64,000 bases of DNA from Flavobacteriaceae bacterium PS02334 (GTDB lineage: Bacteria > Bacteroidota > Bacteroidia > Flavobacteriales > Flavobacteriaceae). The position numbers and the translations under genes are program-made. This document shows positions 33,349 to 41,386 of the stretch, piece by piece (the first letter of the stretch is position 1; every line of letters begins with the position of its first letter). The notes under the pieces are model-generated. The model searched no databases, had not been told where the DNA came from, and saw nothing but the letters and a program-made list of their open reading frames with translations. The stretch covers positions 1 to 64,000 of the forward strand of contig JASCOH010000007.1 of assembly GCA_029959295.1 (NCBI GenBank). Reading direction: 5' to 3'.

Positions 33349-34833
33349 ATGAAAAAAGACATCAAAATAATAGGTTCAGGATTTTCAGCTTTAGCAGCGT
33401 CTTGCTATTTAGCACAACAAGGACACTTGGTTTCCATTTACGAAAAAAACAGTACAATCGGAGGCCGTGCCAGACAATTAAAAAAAGACGGATTCACTTT
33501 TGATATTGGTCCGACGTGGTATTGGATGCCAGATGTTTTCGAACGCTTTTTTGCTGACTTTGGCAAAAAGCCATCCGACTATTATGAGCTTATAAAATTG
33601 TCTCCAGCATATCAAGTTTACTTTGGAATCAACGAATATGTCACAATTTCTGACAATCTGGAAGACATTGCCAAAACTTTCGAATCGATAGAAAAGGGAA
33701 GCTCGAAAGCATTAAAAAAATTTATGGCAGAAGCCAAAAGCAATTATGATATCGCCATAAAAGATATTGTTTACAGACCTGGCGTTTCTCCTTTAGAATT
33801 GATTACACCTGAAACAGCGATGCGTGTCGGACAGTTTTTCGGAAATATTTCTAAGGATATCAGAAAGCGTTTCAAGAATAAAAAACTAGTGCAAATTTTA
33901 GAATTTCCGGTTTTATTTTTAGGTGCAAAACCTTCGGATACACCTTCTTTTTATAGCTTTATGAATTTTGCCGATTTTGGATTGGGAACTTGGCATCCAA
34001 AAAACGGAATGTATTCTGTAGTGCTGGCTTTGGAAAAACTGGCTCTGGATTTAGGCGTAAAAATTTATACCGATTCAAATATAGAAAAGATAATAGTTGA
34101 AGATGGAAAAGCTACAGGATTGATTGTAAACGGCGAAAATATAAAAGCGGACATAATTGTAAGCGGTGCCGATTATCATCATACAGAAACTTTGCTGGAA
34201 GAAAAAAGCAGAGGTTATTCTGAAAAATATTGGGAGAAGAGAACTTTTGCGCCTTCTTCGCTCCTATTTTATGTTGGTTTTGATAAAAAAATTGAAAACG
34301 TAGAGCATCATTCTTTATTTTTTGATACTGATTTTGATGTTCATGCAGAAGCAATTTATGACAATCCGAAATGGCCGGATGAACCATTATTTTATGCAAG
34401 TTTTCCTTCCAAGACAGATGAAAATGCCTCTCCAGAAGGAAAAGAAGCTGGGATTTTTCTGATTCCATTAGCGCCAGGAATTGAAGACAATGAAGCTTTG
34501 AGGGAGAAATATTTCGAAAAGATCATAACTCGTTTTGAAAAATTGACACAGCAAGATTTGAAAAAAAATGTTATATTTAAGGAATCGTTTTGTGTAAATG
34601 ACTTTATCAAAGACTATAATTCATACAAAGGAAATGCTTACGGGATGGCAAATACGCTGTTTCAAACTGCATTTTTGAGGCCAAAATTACGAAGCAAAAA
34701 AGTACAAAATTTATATTTCACAGGACAATTGACCGTTCCCGGACCCGGAGTGCCACCCGCTTTAATTTCAGGAAAACTGGTTTCAGAACTGATTGAAAAA
34801 GATTGTAAAAACAACCAAGCCAACAAATCATGA
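33349..34833 (+). CDS. crtI: Phytoene desaturase
   Basis: A 494-residue FAD enzyme that converts phytoene to lycopene in four dehydrogenations. The dinucleotide-binding motif is IIGSGFSALAASCYLA with GGRARQLKKDGFTFDIGP; the C-terminal signature is LYFTGQLTVPGPGVPPALISG. The start MKKDIKIIGSG (33349) is chosen because the 11 upstream residues are hydrophobic and precede the FAD fold. Its stop overlaps the crtB start by 4 nt. Confidence 0.95.
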   Translation: MKKDIKIIGSGFSALAASCYLAQQGHLVSIYEKNSTIGGRARQLKKDGFTFDIGPTWYWMPDVFERFFADFGKKPSDYYELIKLSPAYQVYFGINEYVTISDNLEDIAKTFESIEKGSSKALKKFMAEAKSNYDIAIKDIVYRPGVSPLELITPETAMRVGQFFGNISKDIRKRFKNKKLVQILEFPVLFLGAKPSDTPSFYSFMNFADFGLGTWHPKNGMYSVVLALEKLALDLGVKIYTDSNIEKIIVEDGKATGLIVNGENIKADIIVSGADYHHTETLLEEKSRGYSEKYWEKRTFAPSSLLFYVGFDKKIENVEHHSLFFDTDFDVHAEAIYDNPKWPDEPLFYASFPSKTDENASPEGKEAGIFLIPLAPGIEDNEALREKYFEKIITRFEKLTQQDLKKNVIFKESFCVNDFIKDYNSYKGNAYGMANTLFQTAFLRPKLRSKKVQNLYFTGQLTVPGPGVPPALISGKLVSELIEKDCKNNQANKS

Positions 34834-35669
34834 AAGCAATTTTTGACATCGTTTCTTTTGAATGCAGTAAAAACGTCACGAAATCCTACAGCACTTCGTT
34901 CGCTTCTGCCGTGAAAATGCTTTCGCCGAGCATTCGCCAAGACATTTATAATATTTATGGCTTCGTTCGTTTTGCAGACGAAATTGTGGATAGTTTTCAC
35001 GATTATGACAAAGAAAATCTTTTTGATTTGTTCGAAGGAGATCTTTACAAAGCGCTGGGAAACAAAATCAGCCTTAATCCGATTTTAAATTCTTTTCAGC
35101 ATACGGTTTTAAAATACAATATTCCGCTGGAGCTGATCAAAGCGTTCATGAAAAGCATGAAAACCGATCTTTTCAAGACAGAATATAAAACCAAGACAGA
35201 ATATGACGAGTACATTTATGGCTCCGCAGATGTTGTGGGCTTGATGTGCCTGAAAGTTTTTGTGAAAGGCGATGATGCAAAATATGACGAACTGAAATTC
35301 AGCGCGATGAAACTGGGTTCTGCTTTTCAAAAAGTAAATTTTCTTCGTGATTTGAAAGCGGATTTTGAAGATTTGAGCCGCACTTATTTCCCAAATACCA
35401 ATCTAAATCAGCTCGATGAAATTTCAAAAAGGCATATTATTGAAGAAATAGAAGCGGATTTCAAAGCAGGTTATGAAGGAATAATTAAACTTCCTCTGGA
35501 AGCTAAATTTGGCGTTTACATGGCCTATGTTTACTACAAAAAATTACTTTCTAAATTAAAAAAGACACCTTCCGCAGAAATAAAAAATACGCGGATCAGA
35601 GTTCCTGATTATGAAAAACTGGGACTTTTTGCCAAATCTTATCTTACTTATCGATTGAATTTCTTATAA
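34830..35669 (+). CDS. crtB: Phytoene synthase
   Basis: A 279-residue prenyltransferase that joins two geranylgeranyl diphosphates to phytoene, the first committed carotenoid step. First Asp-rich motif DEIVD at residues 50-54, second site NFLRDLKADFEDLSRTYFP; KSYSTSFASA near the start is also typical. Translationally coupled to crtI (ATGA overlap) and followed by crtZ after 12 nt. It acts at the inner membrane on its cytoplasmic side. Confidence 0.95.
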   Translation: MKAIFDIVSFECSKNVTKSYSTSFASAVKMLSPSIRQDIYNIYGFVRFADEIVDSFHDYDKENLFDLFEGDLYKALGNKISLNPILNSFQHTVLKYNIPLELIKAFMKSMKTDLFKTEYKTKTEYDEYIYGSADVVGLMCLKVFVKGDDAKYDELKFSAMKLGSAFQKVNFLRDLKADFEDLSRTYFPNTNLNQLDEISKRHIIEEIEADFKAGYEGIIKLPLEAKFGVYMAYVYYKKLLSKLKKTPSAEIKNTRIRVPDYEKLGLFAKSYLTYRLNFL

Positions 35670-35681
35670 AATAAAAATGCC

Positions 35682-36131
35682 ATGTGGATTCATATTTTAG
35701 TTTTTTTTCTCACGTTTTGCTTCATGGAATTTATGGCTTGGTTTAGCCACAAATATATCATGCACGGTTTTTTGTGGAACCTGCACGCCGATCATCACAA
35801 GAAAGACCATGATTCTTGGTTTGAGAGAAATGATGCTTTTTTTATAATTTATGCCGTAATAAGTATTGGCTTCTTTCTTCTCTGGAAAAATAATATTCTT
35901 GAAATCGGCCTCGCCATCGGATTGGGAATTTTCGCCTATGGATGCGCTTACTTTTTAGTTCATGATATTTTTATTCACCAGCGCTTCAAATTATTCAGAA
36001 CTGCCGATAATCGCTATGCAAAAGCAGTCAGAAGAGCGCATAAAATGCACCACAAGCACTTAGGAAAAGAAGAAGGCGAATGTTTTGGAATGTTGCTTTT
36101 TCCTTATAAATATTTTAAAAATTCTAAATAA
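35682..36131 (+). CDS. crtZ: Beta-carotene hydroxylase
   Basis: A 149-residue membrane di-iron hydroxylase that adds the 3-OH groups of zeaxanthin. The full set of His boxes is present: HKYIMH, HADHH, HDIFIHQR and HKMHHKH, with four predicted helices. Last gene of the crtI-crtB-crtZ operon. Lycopene cyclase (crtY or similar), needed between CrtI and CrtZ, is not in this window and must lie elsewhere. Confidence 0.95.
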   Translation: MWIHILVFFLTFCFMEFMAWFSHKYIMHGFLWNLHADHHKKDHDSWFERNDAFFIIYAVISIGFFLLWKNNILEIGLAIGLGIFAYGCAYFLVHDIFIHQRFKLFRTADNRYAKAVRRAHKMHHKHLGKEEGECFGMLLFPYKYFKNSK

Positions 36132-36132
36132 A

Positions 36133-36161
36133 AAAACGTCTGATTTCTCAGACGCTTTTTG
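36133..36161 (+). terminator. Terminator of the crt operon
   Basis: CGTCTGA (36137-36143) pairs with TCAGACG (36148-36154) around TTTC, A-run left and T residues after. It may also serve the convergent DUF4252 operon. Confidence 0.85.
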
Positions 36162-36192
36162 CATAAAAATACTAACCTAACTCAATTTCTTT

Positions 36193-36729
36193 CTACATTT
36201 TTATCATAGATTCCAACGGTTTCAACTGCTCAATATCAAGATTTGCCTTCTGCATAATCGACAGCATCGTCATTATCGAAGCCGGATTCATTTTGTCTCC
36301 TAAAACCCTTACAATTGCAAAACCTGCGTCTTTGTTGCTTCCATAAAGAATGAATTCGTCAATTGCGTCATTTTCTCCTATGAAATAAACTGCACCGCCG
36401 TCTTTGCCTCGGCTCATTTTCATCAGCTCCTGGTATTTTTTGTCTTTCAGAATTCCTTCTACTTTTGCCTTTTCAGTTTCAAATTTCGCTTGATTTTTAC
36501 CATCCGCTTTGAAAGCCAGAACGTTCATCTTTTCAAAAGTTTTCAGTGCTTCGTTTTCTTCAGCAGTAATATTGCTTTTATCTAATCTTAAAATACTTGC
36601 TGAAACATCGACTGCAATAAAATCTTTAGATTCTATATTTTCTACAAAATATTTCTGTAATGTAGGTTCTGAATTGCAACTTAAAAGCATCAAGCTAAAG
36701 AAGGCTGCTAAAATTGATATTTTTTTCAT
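36193..36729 (-). CDS. DUF4252-type lipoprotein
   Basis: A 178-residue lipoprotein (LMLLSCNSEP, lipidated Cys 18). It shows the DUF4252 pattern of an IAVDVSASIL strand, a LAFKADGKN turn and the block YQELMKMSRGKDGGAVYFIG, parallel to the two proteins encoded upstream. It is the last gene of the sigma-containing operon and the only lipid-anchored one of the three. Function unknown; these proteins are usually tied to an ECF sigma factor in Bacteroidota, which is seen here too. Confidence 0.8.
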   Translation of the reverse strand: MKKISILAAFFSLMLLSCNSEPTLQKYFVENIESKDFIAVDVSASILRLDKSNITAEENEALKTFEKMNVLAFKADGKNQAKFETEKAKVEGILKDKKYQELMKMSRGKDGGAVYFIGENDAIDEFILYGSNKDAGFAIVRVLGDKMNPASIMTMLSIMQKANLDIEQLKPLESMIKM

Positions 36730-36737
36730 CTTGATAA

Positions 36738-37289
36738 TTATTTTGGACCTTTCGGGCCTTTTGATCCTTTCGTACCTTTTTTAAGCGCGTCTCCTCCTGG
36801 CAAATTCATATTGTCAGTAAGAACTGAAATCTCGCTCAAATCAAAATTTCCTGTCAGCGACATCAAAACGGTGTCATCATCTTTAGAATTTCCGCCTTCG
36901 ATAAACATCAAAAGTTCTTTTACTTTGGAAGAAGTTGCTCCAGATTTTACATAGATTTTGATGTTTTTCCCATCGTCATTGATTCGCATCAATTCTTCAA
37001 GAGCCGCGGTTTTTAGGTATTTTGTTGAAGTCGCCTTCATGTCGGCACTAATCTTTTTATTTGAAGTCACGAAAACTTTCAAATTATCTAACTTTTTTAC
37101 CAAATTTAAATACTGCTGAGCGTCTTTATTTTTTGCATCAGGCTTTATGTTAGACATCAGCTCAAACATTTTTTTGCTGATGATTACTGCCGTGACACCA
37201 TTTTCGCCATCGTATTTATCAAAAGCGGACTGTCCGAAAAACAAGGCTGGAGTCAAGGCCAAAACGAGTGTCAAGATTAACTTTTTCAT
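36738..37289 (-). CDS. DUF4252-type exported protein with a Gly-Pro-Lys tail
   Basis: A 183-residue protein with a signal peptide (LILTLVLALTPALFFGQS). The body repeats the paralogue pattern: SAFDKYDGENGVTAVIISKKM, LKVFVTSNKKIS, EELMRINDDGKNIKIYVKSG and LLMFIEGG. The C-terminus carries an unusual low-complexity stretch GTKGSKGPKGPK. It ends 8 nt before the lipoprotein gene. About half of the aligned motifs are shared with the product at 37315, so gene duplication is evident. Function unknown. Confidence 0.8.
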   Translation of the reverse strand: MKKLILTLVLALTPALFFGQSAFDKYDGENGVTAVIISKKMFELMSNIKPDAKNKDAQQYLNLVKKLDNLKVFVTSNKKISADMKATSTKYLKTAALEELMRINDDGKNIKIYVKSGATSSKVKELLMFIEGGNSKDDDTVLMSLTGNFDLSEISVLTDNMNLPGGDALKKGTKGSKGPKGPK

Positions 37290-37314
37290 TTTCTTTTTCT
37301 TTTTTTGTATGCGT

Positions 37315-37809
37315 TTACTTATTCATGATATCTTTTAAATCGATATCGCCCACTAGAGAAACCAAAACTGTTTCATCTCCAATTTTATCGCCACCTTCCA
37401 CGAAGATTAGAAATTCTTTTGCTTCAGAAGATGTTTTTCCAGATTTTACATAAATCTGAACATTTTTGCCTCCGTCATTTACCTTCATAAGCTGTTCTAG
37501 ATTTTCTTTTTTTCTATAGCTTTCAAAAGTGCTTTTCAATTCGGCTGTCGCTTTTACACTTGACGTTGTCAAAACTTTTAAGTTGTCAATCTTATCAGCC
37601 ATTCCAAGGTATTTTGCAATATCCTTATTTCCTTTTTTGTCTTTGCTGTCTTTTGCATCGACTTTCATTTCGCCAAGCATTTCAAAAGTTTTCTTGTTCA
37701 CTGAGACTGAAGTAATATCTTCGCGCCCTTCAAATTTATCAAAGGCTGATTGTGCGAAAAACAATGTTGGGATTAACGCTAAAACTAGGGTAACTATAAA
37801 TTTTGTCAT
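37315..37809 (-). CDS. DUF4252-type exported protein
   Basis: A 164-residue protein with a signal peptide (FIVTLVLALIPTLFFAQS). Motifs: SAFDKFEGREDITSVSVNKK, LKVLTTSSVKAT, EQLMKVNDGGKNVQIYVKSG and FLIFVEGGDKIGDETVLVSL. It is the closest paralogue of the product at 36738 but lacks the Gly-Pro-Lys tail. Located between the anti-sigma-like gene and that paralogue, with spacers of 5 and 25 nt. Function unknown. Confidence 0.82.
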   Translation of the reverse strand: MTKFIVTLVLALIPTLFFAQSAFDKFEGREDITSVSVNKKTFEMLGEMKVDAKDSKDKKGNKDIAKYLGMADKIDNLKVLTTSSVKATAELKSTFESYRKKENLEQLMKVNDGGKNVQIYVKSGKTSSEAKEFLIFVEGGDKIGDETVLVSLVGDIDLKDIMNK

Positions 37810-37814
37810 TTTGT

Positions 37815-38258
37815 TTAATTTTTAAAGATTAATTCTGTTGATTGTTGATATTCTTGTACATACTGCATTCCTTCTACGCCTACATTTACATTTTTAGATA
37901 GCAAATTCAAGGCTTTTTGAGTTTCCTGAAAAGCTTTTTCTGGATCGTCATAAGTTCCTAAATCTTGATTTTGGCTTATATTCTGGTTGTAAAATGTAAA
38001 CATCCCTAGCAAAATCACAATTGTCGCTGCAATAGACAACCACGCCACTTTTTTTCGTGCTGTAGTTTTTAATGGTAGTTCTTGCTCAAACTGCTGCTCT
38101 TTCGCTGCGGAGAAATAACCAAACATTCCTCGGTAATGCTCCAAATGCTGCGCAACATCTGAAGATGAAAAATAAATTTTCAGTTCATTTTCTTCGGCAA
38201 TGGTGGTTTCTGCGTCGAAGTATTTTTCTAATAAAATTTCTATTCTATCCAATTCCAT
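37815..38258 (-). CDS. Putative anti-sigma factor, single-pass membrane protein
   Basis: A 147-residue protein with a cytoplasmic N-terminus (MELDRIEILLEKYFDAETTIAEE), the usual shape of Bacteroidota anti-sigma domains, one membrane helix (VAWLSIAATIVILLGMFTFY, about 70-90) and a periplasmic tail. Its start overlaps the sigma gene by 14 nt. This topology and coupling argue that it holds the sigma factor at the membrane until a signal arrives. No zinc motif is seen. Confidence 0.78.
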   Translation of the reverse strand: MELDRIEILLEKYFDAETTIAEENELKIYFSSSDVAQHLEHYRGMFGYFSAAKEQQFEQELPLKTTARKKVAWLSIAATIVILLGMFTFYNQNISQNQDLGTYDDPEKAFQETQKALNLLSKNVNVGVEGMQYVQEYQQSTELIFKN

Positions 38259-38754
38259 AGCTGTGTGTTTTTGTCATAAATTCTCTAATTGTTTTCCTCG
38301 CTCTTGAAAGCGCAACTCGCACTGCGGTTTCATTCATGTCCATCATTTTTGCAATTTCTTCGAATTCATATTGCTCAATATCTCTAAATTGCACAATCAT
38401 TCTTTGTTGTTCCGGCAGCTGATTTATAATCTTTTCCACCCAACTCAAGCTATCAGAATCTTCAAGCTGTTGCTGCATTAACGGCTGTCTGTCAGTAAAA
38501 TTATTATGAACGATTTGCAAATTCCCTGCTCTTTTTGATTTCAGCTGATCCAGGCAATAATTTTTTGTAATTGTCATTGCAAAGGCTTCCACGCTTCCAT
38601 ACTTTTCCAAACCTTCCTTTTTGTCCCAAAGCTTTACCAAAACTTCCTGAGTCGCATCTTGCGCTTCCTCTGTACTCACAAGCAACCGCTTTGCAAGCCG
38701 GAAGACTTTGTCCTTAAAAGGAGAAATAAGAGTTACAAATTCAGTTTGGTTCAT
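38245..38754 (-). CDS. ECF-family RNA polymerase sigma factor
   Basis: A 169-residue group IV sigma factor: region 2 with FRLAKRLLVSTEEAQDATQE and AFAMTITKNYCLDQLKSKR, region 4 with LPEQQRMIVQFRDIEQYEFE and IAKMMDMNETAVRVALSRAR. Heads an operon with an overlapping anti-sigma-like gene and three DUF4252-type genes. An ECF-like promoter is present upstream (38784-38808), so autoregulation is likely. Belongs to a different subgroup than the factor at 6520. Confidence 0.93.
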   Translation of the reverse strand: MNQTEFVTLISPFKDKVFRLAKRLLVSTEEAQDATQEVLVKLWDKKEGLEKYGSVEAFAMTITKNYCLDQLKSKRAGNLQIVHNNFTDRQPLMQQQLEDSDSLSWVEKIINQLPEQQRMIVQFRDIEQYEFEEIAKMMDMNETAVRVALSRARKTIREFMTKTHSYGIG

Positions 38755-38783
38755 TGTGACTTATTGGTCGGTTATATAATGAA

Positions 38784-38808
38784 GACGAGGCACATTATTT
38801 TTTGTTAC
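38784..38808 (-). promoter_or_regulatory. Putative ECF promoter of the sigma/DUF4252 operon
   Basis: On the minus strand GTAAC (38804-38808), 16 nt, then CGTC (38784-38787), close to the classical ECF pattern GGAAC-N16-CGTC. It lies 30 nt before the sigma start codon. Spacing differs from the 13-14 nt of the motif at 6461, consistent with a different sigma. Confidence 0.6.
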
Positions 38809-38885
38809 AAAAAAAATTAAAATTAAAACTAAATACAGTAAATTTACGTTAGATAATAAGTATTTGGACTTATAAATCCTCTTTT

Positions 38886-40355
38886 ATGAAAAAAACCTTA
38901 GCCCTCGCAATCCTTTTATTTTTAGGAACTTTCACCTTTTTCTCTTGTCAAGATGATTATGATGATATTGAAGTTCCGAACACTTTAAAAATAAATGATT
39001 TTATTTGGAAAGGGCTAAATCTTTATTATTATTGGCAGGCAGATGTTCCTAATTTATCTGATAATAAATTTAGAAACCAAGGCGAATTAAATTCATTTCT
39101 AACCAATTATAGTTCTCCTGAAGACTTGTTCAGCGATTTATTATTCCAGTATTCTGTAACCGACCGATTCAGCGTAATGTATAGCGATTACCGCGTTTTA
39201 GAAGGAACTTTAAACGGAATTACCACAAACAACGGAGTTGATTATCAATTATTCAGAACTTCTTCTACTTCAGATGCAGTTTATGGCTGGACTCGATATA
39301 TCATTCCAAATTCTGACGCTTCTACAAAAGCAATTCAGCGTGGCGATATCTTTTATGCAATTGACGGAATTCCTTTAAGTTATGCTTCAAAAAACTATGT
39401 AGATTTATTACGAAGAGAAACTTACACCTTAAGTTTGGCCGATTACAACAATGGAAATCCTGTGCCAAATGGAAGATCTGTGACGCTTTCAAAAACGCAA
39501 CTGACAGAAAACCCAATTCTGATGCACCAAGTCTATACTTATGGCCAGCACAAAATTGGTTATTTAGTGTATAACGGATTTTACAGCGCATATGACAACG
39601 AACTCAACAATATTTTTGGAGAATTTTCCAGCCAAGGCGTGACCGATTTAATTATCGATTTAAGATATAATTCTGGAGGTTCTGTCGATACGGCCACAAG
39701 ATTGGCAAGCATGATTAACGGACAAAAAACGGGACAAATTTTTGCGCAACAGCAATGGAATTCAAAAGTGCAGTCTTATTTTCAATCGAATAATCCTGAG
39801 AAATTAATTAACCGTTTTACAAATTCAATTGACGGAAATGCAATCAAAAGCCTGAATATGCAGAAGGTTTATATTTTGACTTCAAGAGCATCAGCTTCTG
39901 CCAGTGAATTATTAATCAACGGATTAGCACCTCACATCAGCGTAGTTCAAATTGGGGATAAAACTACCGGGAAAAATGTTGGTTCGATTACTTTATATGA
40001 TTCTCCAAGTTTTAACAAAGACGGAAGATCTTCAAGCCACAGATATGCCATGCAGCCGATCTGTTTTAAGATTGTAAATTCGGTTGGTTTCGGAGATTAT
40101 GCAGCAGGACTTTCACCATTAGATGAAAATTTATATAAAGAAGATTTGGGAAATCTAGGCGCTTTGGGCAATGTGACCGAGCCTCTATTAAGCAAAGCCA
40201 TTCAAAAAATTACAGGAACTGGAAGAAATATACAAAATACTGCACCCGATTATGAAGCTATAAAAGATTCAAAATCTATGCAACCGATGGGAACAGAATT
40301 ATATTTAGATGAAATTCCGTTTGAAACGCTGAACATTAAGTTTTATGAAAATTAA
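38886..40355 (+). CDS. S41-family serine protease lipoprotein
   Basis: A 489-residue lipoprotein (FTFFSCQDDYDD, lipidated Cys 21). A tail-specific-protease domain covers about 210-400, with VTDLIIDLRYNSGGSV and the catalytic region ILTSRASASASELLINGL (nucleophile Ser near residue 337), followed by GDKTTGKNVGS with the general-base Lys. The segment at 140-200 (AIQRGDIFYAIDGIPL) looks like the substrate-binding PDZ domain. Members trim envelope proteins or peptides. Single gene, convergent with the B12 locus. Confidence 0.9.
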   Translation: MKKTLALAILLFLGTFTFFSCQDDYDDIEVPNTLKINDFIWKGLNLYYYWQADVPNLSDNKFRNQGELNSFLTNYSSPEDLFSDLLFQYSVTDRFSVMYSDYRVLEGTLNGITTNNGVDYQLFRTSSTSDAVYGWTRYIIPNSDASTKAIQRGDIFYAIDGIPLSYASKNYVDLLRRETYTLSLADYNNGNPVPNGRSVTLSKTQLTENPILMHQVYTYGQHKIGYLVYNGFYSAYDNELNNIFGEFSSQGVTDLIIDLRYNSGGSVDTATRLASMINGQKTGQIFAQQQWNSKVQSYFQSNNPEKLINRFTNSIDGNAIKSLNMQKVYILTSRASASASELLINGLAPHISVVQIGDKTTGKNVGSITLYDSPSFNKDGRSSSHRYAMQPICFKIVNSVGFGDYAAGLSPLDENLYKEDLGNLGALGNVTEPLLSKAIQKITGTGRNIQNTAPDYEAIKDSKSMQPMGTELYLDEIPFETLNIKFYEN

Positions 40356-40363
40356 GAAAATAA

Positions 40364-40398
40364 AAAAGCCGTCTGAAAATTCCAGACGGCTTTTTTAT
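40364..40398. terminator. Bidirectional terminator
   Basis: AAGCCGTCTG (40367-40376) pairs with CAGACGGCTT (40384-40393), A-run left, T-run right, between the protease gene and the B12 operon. Confidence 0.88.
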
Positions 40399-40411
40399 TA
40401 AGAATAGAAAT

Positions 40412-41383
40412 TTATTTGATCACCAAACGAACTGAAGTTATTTTTTCTTCAGAAGTAATTTGGGCAACATAAATACCTTTAGTTAAATTAGAAACGTCCA
40501 TTCCGTTTGAGCTGATGCCTTTTTGAGAAGTCACCAATCTTCCTGAAATGTCATAAATTTTTATAGCAGCCAAGTTTTTTGAATGTATAAAAACTCTGTC
40601 GCTTGCCGGATTTGGATATAAGAAAACATTTGATTTTTCGAAATCGCTTGTGCCTAGAATTTTCTGGTTGATTACGCCAACAGCATCCAAATCAAAACCG
40701 CAAGAATTAAAAGGTGTCGGCCAAGATTCATTCACAATATTTCCAAAGCTGTCATAAGTAGCATACTGTGGGTCAATATTTCCGACTACATCAACTATTT
40801 TGATATGCGTAATATTTTCTTTGTCTAACAATGGATTATTAGGAATATCGCTCAAGTCAAACGGCGTTCCGTTGCCACCATATTTTCCTGCCAAATTATT
40901 CAAATTCACGGCAGATGGCGTTCCAAAACTTCCCATTTGCGTCGCTGTTTGTGTCAAGCTATGTGCTGGAAATCTGAAAAAATTCACACCGTCAGAACTG
41001 GCTTCCACAAAAGCAAGTTCTAAAAAGAAAGGCCCTCCATTTTCAAAAACTGCTAAATCAAAACCTTCTCCGTTTGTAATCGGAGTTGCAAAAGTCAAAA
41101 CCGCCGTTCCGTGATCGCCAAGGCTCATTAGCGAACCGTCTACTGGGCCAATTGCGTTTGCAGGAACTCCATAAGAAGCCAGATTGCTTCCGCTTACGAC
41201 TAAAGATGGATTAGAAATATTTACAAAGCCTCTTTCCACCGTTGCACCAGTCGCCCAAGCTACAAAACGACTGTCTGTCGGAGTAATTGCTGTCGATCCC
41301 GGCTGGCCAGCATCTGGCGGATAAGTCTGCGCACTAGAAATTGTTACAGCACTTAAAAGCAATAATGATAAAATTGATTTCAT
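40412..41383 (-). CDS. T9SS-sorted surface protein of the B12 uptake locus
   Basis: A 323-residue secreted protein: signal peptide to about residue 18 (AVTISSAQ), a beta-rich domain (about 30-230; GDHGTAVLTFATPITNGEG, DLAVFENGGPFFLELAFVE) and a C-terminal type IX sorting domain (FLYPNPASDRVFIHS ... IYDISGRLVTSQ ... YVAQI). It would be exported by T9SS and attached to the cell surface. The beta-rich part recurs, as I recall, in surface proteins beside cobalamin transporters. Last gene of a riboswitch-led operon, so a role in B12 capture is likely; the activity is not known. Confidence 0.8.
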   Translation of the reverse strand: MKSILSLLLLSAVTISSAQTYPPDAGQPGSTAITPTDSRFVAWATGATVERGFVNISNPSLVVSGSNLASYGVPANAIGPVDGSLMSLGDHGTAVLTFATPITNGEGFDLAVFENGGPFFLELAFVEASSDGVNFFRFPAHSLTQTATQMGSFGTPSAVNLNNLAGKYGGNGTPFDLSDIPNNPLLDKENITHIKIVDVVGNIDPQYATYDSFGNIVNESWPTPFNSCGFDLDAVGVINQKILGTSDFEKSNVFLYPNPASDRVFIHSKNLAAIKIYDISGRLVTSQKGISSNGMDVSNLTKGIYVAQITSEEKITSVRLVIK

Positions 41384-41386
41384 GAT

